Both the position numbers and the translations under genes were made by a program. DNA of 64,000 nucleotides, from contig CAUHCN010000007.1 of the NCBI GenBank assembly GCA_959604825.1, positions 8,167 through 72,166 on the forward strand. The letters run 5' to 3'. The notes under the pieces are model-generated. The model had not been told where the DNA came from. It ran no database searches and worked only from the letters and a program-made list of their open reading frames with translations. Below, one piece after another: positions 34,801-44,183 of this stretch; position 1 is the stretch's first letter; the number at the start of each line of letters is the position of its first letter. Source of the stretch: an uncultured Collinsella sp. Its GTDB lineage: Bacteria > Actinomycetota > Coriobacteriia > Coriobacteriales > Coriobacteriaceae.

Positions 34801-35221
34801 TCTTGCCAGTCGCCTTGTCCAGGATCACGGTCGCCTTTCCGCCGGTGATCTCGATAGTGTCGCCCTTGTCGGCAACCGTCGCACTCGGCTTGCTGTAGGT
34901 GTCCGAGGTATCGGGCTGAGCCTGGATTTTAGCCGTGTGGGACTTACTGCGCGGTGTGGCGTAATCGGAAAACTCACCCTTGGGGTCGACGTTATAACGG
35001 AAAATACCGTCCTCGAGGAACGTAATACGGCCCTTGATGCCGTCAGCGAAATCGATGTCGACGACATTCGAGGCAGACTGGGACACGGTCGCTGAGTCGA
35101 CGCCCTTGAGTGGCGTGGCAATCGCCTGCTGGGGATTGGCAAACACGAGCGTCGCTGCAGTGGCAACGAGGACCGCGCTTCCCTTCACCCACCGTTTCGT
35201 AAAAATGGAATTCCTGCGCAC
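28808..35221 (-). CDS. Giant cell-wall GH31 glycosidase with CBM, FN3, cohesin-like, dockerin-like and FIVAR domains
   Basis: Secreted 2137-residue enzyme. A signal peptide (about 1-37) is followed by a GH31 (beta/alpha)8 domain (about 60-870). LKTDVAWVG carries the likely nucleophile Asp480 and WTGDQYGGN the likely acid/base Asp531. Next come FN3 (about 970-1050), F5/8-type CBM (about 1050-1190), a dockerin-like DLNDNGVYDVYD loop (about 1240), a cohesin-like sandwich (about 1265-1410), another F5/8-like module (1416-1580), a bacterial Ig-like repeat (1584-1675), FIVAR, a CBM32-like module (1757-1907) and two more FIVAR. IPNTG (2102-2106), a hydrophobic span and RRSKAK end it. The GTG start at 35221 follows AAAGGAG. 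Layout and active-site context recall gut GH31 alpha-N-acetylgalactosaminidases acting on mucin O-glycans; alpha-glucosidase or alpha-xylosidase activity is not excluded. Confidence 0.88.
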   Translation of the reverse strand: MRRNSIFTKRWVKGSAVLVATAATLVFANPQQAIATPLKGVDSATVSQSASNVVDIDFADGIKGRITFLEDGIFRYNVDPKGEFSDYATPRSKSHTAKIQAQPDTSDTYSKPSATVADKGDTIEITGGKATVILDKATGKMSIKSGDRVVVSESASLDLDKKGTVQTLAKEKSENFFGGGTQNGRFLHTNQTIAISNTNNWTDGGVASPNPFYWTSDGYGVLRNTFAEGSYDFGSTDSSTVTTLHSENEFDAYYFVATNEGASNVATEMLQDYYKVTGNPVLLPEYGFYLGHLNAYNRDGWSTTSGQKKWETKGSKSSSEKGDVKYESGMSTGYKLDGTLAAETLNGEGPTVDTENMKATDFDRQFSARQVIDDYEDNDMPLGWFLPNDGYGAGYGQNGYYKTGGVNSDGASSADRLNAVRANVDNLKKFTEYANSKGVSTGLWTQSNLEPDSNPETPWHLLRDFDAEVKTGGITTLKTDVAWVGSGYSFGLNGIKTAYDTVTTGANKRPNIITLDGWAGTQRFGGIWTGDQYGGNWEYIRFHIPTYIGQSLSGNPNIGSDMDGIFGGDPIISARDYQWKTFTPSMLDMDGWGTYRKSPMTHGDPYTGISRFYLKLKAQLMPYIYTSAASAANIDTGNGDAGLPMIRAMLLSDNSEYAASTSTQYQYMFGENFLVAPVYQDTQADENGNDIRNGIYLPNYGTDENPTIWIDYFSGKQYRGGQVLNNYEAPLWKLPLFVKANAIVPMYAENNNPEAVSDTNTKGTDRSQRIVEFFATEGDGTFTQYEDDGSSIENNTTEDDSYGTIDNISYGEHVSTVYSSKAAGGTATFTAEASQGGYNGYDSNRTTTFVANVSAKPTSVVAKNGGSALNVVEVDSQEAFDAATPEAGQAVYFYSETPNLNHYGSDADGTEAEQGESFNNTKITTNPKVYVKFAKTDVAAAAQTLELGGFVNADATLTADRLNENLSAPTNLAAPEDVTTPTSIKLTWGKVDGATSYDLKVDGTVFAVGDAAEFTHTDLAYNSKHTYQIRSRNAEGYSAWSDVLEANSALDPWRNVPDAEEITWEGSLYGSHKAELAFDHEFQSGDGGFHSGGNDLGKALTVDYGRAYKLDKLEYYPRDDAGNGTVTKMRVETSLDGVHWTSQEVDWARSADCKTVAFDGTVAARYVRMTPLASVGNFFSASEIAIYKTDGTDGFAVGSNLNKATISDGDYSNMKNYLGLENREPDTPTFGSQIRDHFADLNDNGVYDVYDYSFTMAGLDGGTKQKGKLAGSLAVIPSKTEVEAGDEITVDVYAADAKNVNALGALVNFKSDQFEFVSESIAQDGSTAGMENLSREKVQFADRTQTINLAFANRGDGKLYNGTGAVASFKLKAKTAGKVELPSTSWLIGPACDALEFASDGTVTMPDVPQPTVAEYGQDAFNITMTNDELTTDDGTNVEKLIQQKSYNALFDNNEGDNGFEFLWNWSGNWDSEGKLPSYVKLPTTMTFAFKTPSKLDSVEVVNRNGGNGTVQKIKAVVTFEDGSTQEFAGGEYDSFRARYAFGLSAENKGKKATKVEVTPLEASGDQMLTLREVNFNYTQGVEAIEGVELGKNQTEFFEGDVTLVDAKATPESAGYPYVTVESSDPSVVSVSAVQAGDSVSYYLRANKAGKAKITVASVLDPSKTASYEVEVKAGVDTSALVAALSKAAGYSESVYTKDSYAALTTAVEAAQKLLDGGQGSYSKKDVADATVKIEKAIDGLKMRPVDEKILINTPENRKNVKVARFSSEADYEGSNAVNALDGDERTLWHSDWAHGTGMPQYLSVDLGRDYDLTDVTFLPRQDGGTNGDIFEAEILVSDTADGYEMGTAASMGTFAFDNDGRVLTDRGDWKQMSFGAARGRYVTVKVIHAGGGDVDAYCSMAELKFYGTAVLDPVAKDDLATAIEKVDAEVAAGDLKAGDYTEASWTALENALASARAILSDENATQDEVDQALRALESARGALEKTPVAPVENPTKKQLKALVKQAKETDTRGKTAESVKALTDAITYAEDVLGDENASDTQIQAAYGQLKLAIESLKDADSGNQGGSGNQGSGNGSNGGNQAGKPAGDKAQGSKKNGSAIPNTGDQTAATVATVGGLGAIIAAIGAFFHRRSKAK

Positions 35222-35546
35222 CTGGTCTCCTTTCTTCCGAGATGCTGAGGTGCCGAGGACGCCCCCCCCCGGCAGCATGGGAAAACGTATCAAACGGGGA
35301 TGTTCGGTACATTCCGCACAATGGGGCCACCCGTTACCAAGGGGCCAACTGGTAGTAACCAGATAGCCACCTACTAGGTCATATCAATATATGGGAGCAC
35401 TTGCGCAACCAAGTTCGGAAGTCCACCAGCGGCAGTAAAATGAGCGTCAACGGCAATGTGGGCTTAATAAGCCATACCAATTGGTTCTTCAGTCAAATAC
35501 CAATCTAGCAAAAATGTACTGTTTATCTGGTATTACACAGACCATA

Positions 35547-35592
35547 CCTTTCCCTCGGGAACTGGGCTTCGCGAAGTTTCCCGAGGGAAAGG
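35547..35592. repeat. cttcgcgaag palindrome family, copy 1
   Basis: cctttccctcggga pairs with tcccgagggaaagg around aactgggcttcgcgaagtt. An inverted copy with paired base changes in the arms is at 40771-40855. The rest of 35222-35734 holds no gene. It contains a palindromic ctggt/accag site near 35350 upstream of the GH31 start, and a small hairpin (ggtgcat/atgcacc near 35697-35716) after the MarR gene. Confidence 0.7.
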
Positions 35593-35734
35593 CTCAGCCG
35601 CCACCCTGCGACCTACCGGGGATTGCCATGACGTACGTTGGCTGATTTGGTTTGGAATGAGATGCTGACGGTAGTCAATGGGCGCAACTGTCCCGGGTGC
35701 ATTTCAAGATGCACCTAAATGTCTGCCTTTATCC

Positions 35735-36211
35735 TTATAGATTGTCCAGGTAGTCGTCGGCATCATAGGTAAGGCTATAGGCTTTATTCAGAATGCGCAC
35801 GAGCTCCTGGGCATCGTGCTCGCCGAGCGCTGAGAGTTGTTTCGAGAGCGATGCCACACTCTCGGCATTTTTTTTCGCCGCGAAATCACGGCCTTCCTCG
35901 GTGATGCTCACCAGCACACGCCGACGATCGTTTGGATCGGTCCTGCGCTGAACGTAACCCTTGCTCTCGAGTGAATCCAAGATATGCGACATGCGCGCAC
36001 GGGAGAATTTCAGCTTCTTGGCAATCTCGGAGGGAATGACGTCACCGTCAATACCCGATAGATACTGTAAAACCGGTGCCTCGCCCACACTGGCGCCGCC
36101 GGCAGCACTCAAGGATCCCTTGGCAAGGGAACGTGAGTACACGATCAGTTTTCGAGCGACGTCATCGTAATCCACTGGGGATATTGTCCTTTGCAACTCT
36201 AGAAGGGCCAT
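35735..36211 (-). CDS. MarR family transcriptional regulator
   Basis: A 158-residue winged-helix DNA-binding protein. The recognition region reads IPSEIAKKLKFSRARMSHILDSLESKGYVQRRTDPNDRRRVLVSITEEG (residues about 59-107), the classic MarR helix-turn-helix and wing. The N- and C-terminal helices would form the dimer. Its target is unknown. It lies upstream of the GH31 gene on the same strand, and 68 bp after a small membrane protein gene, so either could be regulated. There is no strong ribosome binding site before the ATG. Confidence 0.9.
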   Translation of the reverse strand: MALLELQRTISPVDYDDVARKLIVYSRSLAKGSLSAAGGASVGEAPVLQYLSGIDGDVIPSEIAKKLKFSRARMSHILDSLESKGYVQRRTDPNDRRRVLVSITEEGRDFAAKKNAESVASLSKQLSALGEHDAQELVRILNKAYSLTYDADDYLDNL

Positions 36212-36279
36212 AAAACCGTCATTTGCCGTACATTAGTTAACATTCGCAACAATTATTTATGATACCCCAACGCGGAAGT

Positions 36280-36606
36280 CTATTGCTCGTCCTTCTTGCG
36301 TCGCATAAGCTCCTCAACGTCGATACCCGCGGCCTCGAGCATGCGCTCGACATTCTTTTTGGCGTTGGTCGTGCCAACCTTAAGCACGATCGAAAGCGGA
36401 GTGCCCACCACTAGGCACACGATGCCCACGGGGACACCCCAGCCGGGGCCTCCCTGCATACCCCACATCCCCATCAAAAAGCCAATCGCCACGAGCGAAT
36501 AGCCCAGGCGCAGCCAAACGTTGAGCCGCTGAATAGCATCGGTCTGCATCTTTGCCTCGCGGATCAAGTCGTCGCGCGAAAGGTCGTGTCCATGTTTCTC
36601 GTGCAT
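36280..36606 (-). CDS. Small two-helix membrane protein
   Basis: A 108-residue protein of unknown function. The N-terminus is His/Asp-rich (HEKHGHDLSRDDL). Two hydrophobic segments follow (about 32-52 with GYSLVAIGFLMGMWGM, and 57-76 with GVPVGIVCLVVG), then a basic tail (VEELMRRKKDEQ). The ATG at 36606 has GAGGAGG seven bases upstream; an earlier in-frame ATG does not. It lies between the PTS operon and the MarR gene. Confidence 0.75.
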   Translation of the reverse strand: MHEKHGHDLSRDDLIREAKMQTDAIQRLNVWLRLGYSLVAIGFLMGMWGMQGGPGWGVPVGIVCLVVGTPLSIVLKVGTTNAKKNVERMLEAAGIDVEELMRRKKDEQ

Positions 36607-36749
36607 ATGGTCCTCCTCGTGCAAAGCGTGCATTATGCGCAAGTGCATCGTTTATCGAATACGTCATCTTTCAAGAGCAATATAGCGGGTGTCGTATAGG
36701 CGATGGAGGTCGCTGGCCATATTGCCCTTGAAGGGCGGCGTAAAATCAG

Positions 36750-36779
36750 AAGGCCGTGCGGTTGAGACCGCACGGCCTT
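36750..36779 (-). terminator. Terminator after the mannose-family PTS operon
   Basis: aaggccgtgcggt pairs perfectly with accgcacggcctt. The T run is weak. Confidence 0.65.
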
Positions 36780-36801
36780 ACAGGGGGTCAAAGGATGATG
36801 A

Positions 36802-37629
36802 CTAGTAGCTCAGCGCCGGGTCGAAGAAACCAATAACAACGCCCACGAATGCGATCACAACGAGGATCAGCATCATGACTATGGGGTTGACCTTCTTCTT
36901 GGTCATCATGTACCAGCAGAAGATGATGAAGATCATCGGCAGCAGGTGCGGATAGATGCCGTCGAGCGTGTCCTGGAACTTACCGCCGCCGGGCAGCACC
37001 AGGTTGGGGCTGCAGGTGATGGAGACCCAAGTTGCGCCCACGGCACCGATGACCATGGTACCGACCATCACGATGGAATCGCGAAGAGCCTTTGCCTTGG
37101 GTCCGACCAGTGCCTCGACCGCCTTGCCGCCGAGCTCATAGCCTTGGTTGTAGGCAAAGCGCATGCCAAGGAACATGAGCAGGTTCCACACGACAATATA
37201 GAAGATGGCACCGAGCGGAGAGCCGCCGGTCGAGAGACCGAGGGCGATACCGAGCAGGATCGGGATCAGGGTACCGACGATCAGCGAGTCGCCAAGGCCG
37301 GCGAGCGGGCCCATGAGGCCGGCGCGGATGCCGTTGATGGCGTCGTCGTCGATGGCCTCGCCGTTTGCGCGAGCCTCCTCGAGGCCGGCGGTGACGCCGA
37401 CAATCATGGTGCCGATCTGCGGCTCGGTGTTGAAGAACGCGGAGTAGGTCTGGAGGGCCTGCTTCTGCTCCTCGGGCGTGTCGTAGAGCTCCTCGACGAT
37501 CGGAAGCATGGCGCACAGGTAACCGAAGGTCTGCATGTGCTCCTGCGAGAAGCAAGTCAGGTTGCCATAGGACCAGTTGCGGAACGACTTGGCAAGCGTT
37601 TTCTTAGAGAGCTTTTTCTTCTCTGCCAT
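36802..37629 (-). CDS. PTS mannose/fructose/sorbose family IID
   Basis: Membrane subunit, 275 residues, forming the sugar channel with IIC. The N-terminal RNWSYGNLTCFSQEHMQTFGYLCAMLP and GPLAGLGDSLIVGTLIPILLGIALGL segments are typical of the Man family IID. The start overlaps the IIC stop (TAATG), so the two are translationally coupled. It is the last gene of the operon. Confidence 0.95.
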   Translation of the reverse strand: MAEKKKLSKKTLAKSFRNWSYGNLTCFSQEHMQTFGYLCAMLPIVEELYDTPEEQKQALQTYSAFFNTEPQIGTMIVGVTAGLEEARANGEAIDDDAINGIRAGLMGPLAGLGDSLIVGTLIPILLGIALGLSTGGSPLGAIFYIVVWNLLMFLGMRFAYNQGYELGGKAVEALVGPKAKALRDSIVMVGTMVIGAVGATWVSITCSPNLVLPGGGKFQDTLDGIYPHLLPMIFIIFCWYMMTKKKVNPIVMMLILVVIAFVGVVIGFFDPALSY

Positions 37630-38486
37630 TAGATGTCCTCCTCTTCCTCATCATCGGAGCCCGAGGCGATAGCTGCCTTGGGAGCGTTTGCGAGGTCGAT
37701 CTTGAGCGAAGCGATCTCATAGTTGATCAGGGCGAAGAAGCAGCCGATGCCGGCAGCGGCGATCAGGTTGCAGCCCATAACAGCGGACAGGGTGAAGCCG
37801 AAGAAGAACGTCAGAAAGTCCGTGGGCTTAGAGATGACCTGCTTGAGCAGGATGGCGATACCGACGGTAGGCAGCAGCGAGCCGACGGTGAACAGCGTCT
37901 TCATCGCGATGCCGTCCATGGGCATGTAGGTCTTCATGAGGTCGACCATGGCGGTGCCGCCCATGGTGATGATGAACGTCGGGAGGAACGAGCAGACGAT
38001 GTGACCGATCCAAGGCAGAACGTTGTTGACCAGGTAGAGCTTGTGGAGATCGCCCTTCTCGAGCCACTTCCAGCCCATGCCCTGCCACACCAGGTTGATG
38101 GTGGCGGTGCCATAGAAGAGCACAGTGCCGAGCGTGCCGACGGCGGCACCGAGGGATGCGGCCATGCCGGCAGCCTCAGCGGAGGCGGGATCGATGCCCG
38201 AGTTCTTGATGGCGAGGATCGCCAGCGGGATACCGATATAGGACACGGCGCGGACGTCGGCGGAGACGGTTCCGCCGGGGGTCACGAGAGCGATGTAGAC
38301 AACCTGGATGGCAGCGCCGACGAGGATGCCCGTCTGCATATCGCCCATGATGATGCCGACGATGAGGCCGGCGACCAGAGGACGACCCAGAGTGTAGTTG
38401 CCGATCGTCGTGCCGCCCATGCCAGGCAGTGATGCCAGGCAGGCGAACAGGCCGAACAGCGCGGCTTGGAATGCATTGATTGCCAT
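37629..38486 (-). CDS. PTS mannose/fructose/sorbose family IIC
   Basis: Membrane subunit of 285 residues with multiple hydrophobic segments (GRPLVAGLIVGIIMGDMQTG, then TPGGTVSADVRAVSYIG) typical of Man-family IIC. The cytoplasmic tail is acidic (SDDEEEEDI). It forms a complex with IID and receives the sugar phosphorylated by IIB. The substrate is probably a hexose or hexosamine; an amino sugar from host glycans is possible but not shown. Confidence 0.95.
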   Translation of the reverse strand: MAINAFQAALFGLFACLASLPGMGGTTIGNYTLGRPLVAGLIVGIIMGDMQTGILVGAAIQVVYIALVTPGGTVSADVRAVSYIGIPLAILAIKNSGIDPASAEAAGMAASLGAAVGTLGTVLFYGTATINLVWQGMGWKWLEKGDLHKLYLVNNVLPWIGHIVCSFLPTFIITMGGTAMVDLMKTYMPMDGIAMKTLFTVGSLLPTVGIAILLKQVISKPTDFLTFFFGFTLSAVMGCNLIAAAGIGCFFALINYEIASLKIDLANAPKAAIASGSDDEEEEDI

Positions 38487-38558
38487 GCTTTCCCCTTTCT
38501 TTATTCCTCAGCCCCTTTCACCAAGGGCTGTAGATACCAAAATGCGGCTGGCGCCTAA

Positions 38559-39047
38559 CTAGAAGCCAAACTGACCGCGGAACTTGGGCCACTCACCGAT
38601 GGACTTCTCCTTGATAAGGGCGAACTCGACCGTGTAGCCGGCGTTGGTGAGATCCTCGAGCGCCTGGGCCTCTTCCTGCGTGATCGACTGGTTGTTGCCA
38701 AGCTTGGTGGTGCCGGGACGATCGTTGCAGGGACCGACGATGATGCGGTCCATGCCGGGCTTAAAGCCAAAATCGACGAGAAGTTCCTTCATGTCGAGCG
38801 GGTTCTTGGTGATCAGGAAGTACTTGGTGTCGGACTTGAGAACCTTCTCGGAGACCTCCTTGAAGTGCTCCTTGGTCCACACGAACGTCTTCTTGCCCGA
38901 GGCACTCTTGTAGGCCTCCTTGAGCACGGGGTTGGACGCTGCAGCGTCGTTGACGGCGATAAGACCGTCGCAGGGATACTCGAGGGCCCAACGGGTAACG
39001 GTCTGTCCATGGATCATACGGTCATCAATACGGATGAACGAAATCAT
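38559..39047 (-). CDS. PTS mannose/fructose/sorbose family IIB
   Basis: Cytoplasmic phosphocarrier, 162 residues. The phosphorylated histidine is His13 in RIDDRMIHGQ. The rest (GLIAVNDAAASNP, IIVGPCNDRPGTTKLGNN) follows the PTSIIB_sorb fold. It takes phosphate from the separate IIA encoded just upstream and passes it to the incoming sugar. About 70 bases separate it from IIA and from IIC. Confidence 0.95.
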   Translation of the reverse strand: MISFIRIDDRMIHGQTVTRWALEYPCDGLIAVNDAAASNPVLKEAYKSASGKKTFVWTKEHFKEVSEKVLKSDTKYFLITKNPLDMKELLVDFGFKPGMDRIIVGPCNDRPGTTKLGNNQSITQEEAQALEDLTNAGYTVEFALIKEKSIGEWPKFRGQFGF

Positions 39048-39126
39048 GCGTTCTCCCTTTCTTTATCACCGGGGGTCTTTCCTCTTAACCCCCGCTCCAT
39101 CACGAAAATTTGGGCGGATGCGCTGC

Positions 39127-39561
39127 CTAGATGTCGTCGTCCTCGTCGTCGGCGTCATCGGTCGGGACAACGAGCTCGGACATACCGTTCTTGCCCTCCT
39201 GCAGCATCATCTGCTTGAGGGAATCCAGGTCCATGGTGGCAAGCCCCATCATGGCGGTCATAGCCATGGGCAGATTCATACCGCCGAAGGCAATGGTGTG
39301 GGCGAGCAAACCCTTCTCGGCCAGCGTGTTCATGGCATTGGTGAGCGGCGATCCGCCCAGGATGTCACCAAGCAGGACAACCTCGTCATCGGCGGTAACG
39401 GGAGCGAGCATCGCCTTGACGTTCTCGACATACTCGTCAGCGCCCATGCCGTCCACGAGACTCGTCGACAAGATGTTCGGGGCGTCATTGCCGAGCATCT
39501 TGAGGACACTGTGCAGTCCGGGAGCGAGCGTTCCGTGACTGACCATTACCAGATACCGCAT
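39127..39561 (-). CDS. PTS mannose-type IIA
   Basis: A 144-residue EIIA-man domain and the first gene of the operon. The phosphorylated His9 lies in MVSHGTLAPG, and LGDILGGSPLTNAM follows. The C-terminus is acidic (DDADDEDDDI). The ATG at 39561 follows GAGGAG; a longer frame upstream would run into the control region. IIA and IIB are separate here rather than fused as in E. coli ManX. Confidence 0.93.
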   Translation of the reverse strand: MRYLVMVSHGTLAPGLHSVLKMLGNDAPNILSTSLVDGMGADEYVENVKAMLAPVTADDEVVLLGDILGGSPLTNAMNTLAEKGLLAHTIAFGGMNLPMAMTAMMGLATMDLDSLKQMMLQEGKNGMSELVVPTDDADDEDDDI

Positions 39562-39644
39562 GCGGTCTCCTCTCGACCTGCCGTGTGTCGCACGGCTTTG
39601 CTTTTTGCTGAGATTATTGTTGCGCCGGGGCATGTTCGGTACAA

Positions 39645-39697
39645 GAAAATAGTTGTGAACGGCAACTATTCATCGGTTAACGGTAGCAACTATTTTT
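39645..39697. promoter_or_regulatory. Likely operator between the PTS operon and the GntR gene
   Basis: aatagttg and caactatt form an inverted repeat with a seven-base spacer (39648-39670), and a further half site caactattttt lies at 39687-39697. The surrounding 39562-39869 is A/T-rich and otherwise non-coding. Position and symmetry suit binding by the divergent GntR regulator; this is inference. Confidence 0.5.
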
Positions 39698-39869
39698 GTG
39701 CCTAAATTATTTTTTCTTCTAATTATTTTTAAAATAGCAGGTAGATTGCCTGATAAATGTTTTATGTTCCTTATGCACCATACATACCAGCAAGAATCGG
39801 GCCTGGCATCTCCGGTTTGCCCCGCAGTGTCAGACCATGTCACGTACGCCCACGACATGGAGGTACCCC

Positions 39870-40652
39870 ATGGATATGATCTCGTTTCTCGCCTCCGAAC
39901 CCTTCGACCGCAGCGGTGATACGCCGCTCTATGTCCAGCTTAAACATCGAATCGCTCTGCTTATCGCCAGCCAGGCGTTCGACACCAAGACGCCGCTGCC
40001 ACGCGAGCTCGAAATCTGTGAGCGGCTGGAGTTATCGCGCGCGACCGTGCGCCGTTGCTTCCAAGATCTCGTCATCGAGGGGCGCGTGGTGCGCAAGCGC
40101 GGCCAGGGCACGTTCATCAAGCCCCAAACTTCAGCACCCGGCATCGACCTGGCCCTGAATTTCAGCGCGCGGATGCGCGAAGCGGGACGGGTTCCGAGCT
40201 CGCAGATTCTCGCCTTTTCAAGCATACCGGCCGTCCGCGGCATCGCCTCCGGGCTCAAAGTGCCCGAAGGGACACCCGTCTGGGAGATTCGCCGCCTGCG
40301 TCTCGCCAACGACAAACCCATGGAGCTCAACTACGTCTATATCCCCGTGTCACTTTGCCCCGAGCTCACGCGCAAAGACGTGGATGGCTCGCTCTACGCC
40401 TACATCGCGGAAAAGACCGGCATCCTGCCCGCAAGCGTCGATGCCGTCTACGAGACGGTCAACCTCGACAAGCATGAGGCGCGTCTTTTGGGACAGAACA
40501 CCGGTAAGGCGGCGATGCGCATCGTGCGTTCGACCTACGACAAGACGGGAACCCCGTTCGAGGTGGGCGTGCTCATCAGCTGCGACGGTCAGGCAAAGCT
40601 GCACGTGCACATCGCCGCCGACAAAACAACCTTCACCGCCACAGCCCAATAA
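39870..40652 (+). CDS. GntR family regulator with UTRA domain, likely PTS regulator
   Basis: A 260-residue HutC/FarR-type regulator. The winged helix (about 15-85) reads PLYVQLKHRIALLI...PRELEICERLELSRATVRRCFQDLVIEGRVVRKRGQGTF. The UTRA effector domain (about 90-255) contains VPEGTPVWEIRRLRLANDKPMELNYVYIP, typical of sugar-phosphate sensors. The ATG at 39870 follows GGAGG; an upstream in-frame ATG lacks a site. It is divergent from the PTS genes, which probably are its target. A terminator follows at 40662-40697. Confidence 0.92.
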   Translation: MDMISFLASEPFDRSGDTPLYVQLKHRIALLIASQAFDTKTPLPRELEICERLELSRATVRRCFQDLVIEGRVVRKRGQGTFIKPQTSAPGIDLALNFSARMREAGRVPSSQILAFSSIPAVRGIASGLKVPEGTPVWEIRRLRLANDKPMELNYVYIPVSLCPELTRKDVDGSLYAYIAEKTGILPASVDAVYETVNLDKHEARLLGQNTGKAAMRIVRSTYDKTGTPFEVGVLISCDGQAKLHVHIAADKTTFTATAQ

Positions 40653-40661
40653 ATCCAAAAC

Positions 40662-40697
40662 GTGGGCGCCGTCGTTCAAACGAACGACGGCGCCCAC
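40662..40697 (+). terminator. Terminator after the GntR gene
   Basis: gtgggcgccgtcgttc pairs perfectly with gaacgacggcgcccac. Confidence 0.8.
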
Positions 40698-40770
40698 ACT
40701 CATTTTCTATTCAGCCCTAGTCATCGCACAAAGCCCCTTCGGCAGTACACGGTGCAACCGAGTCACCGTA

Positions 40771-40855
40771 GGCCGGGGCGGGAGGCGGTCCTTTCTCTCG
40801 GAAAACTTCGCGAAGCCCAGTTTCCGAGAGAAAGTGTCCGGCTGCCGCCCCGGCC
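40771..40855. repeat. cttcgcgaag palindrome family, copy 2
   Basis: The outer arms ggccggggcgg and ccgccccggcc enclose the inner stem ctttctctcgga/tccgagagaaag and the central cttcgcgaag. Compared with copy 1 at 35547-35592, two arm positions change from C:G to T:A pairs. It lies between the GntR gene and the carB stop. Confidence 0.7.
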
Positions 40856-40867
40856 GACCAGGTCACA

Positions 40868-44182
<3,315 letters not shown>

Positions 44183-44183
44183 G

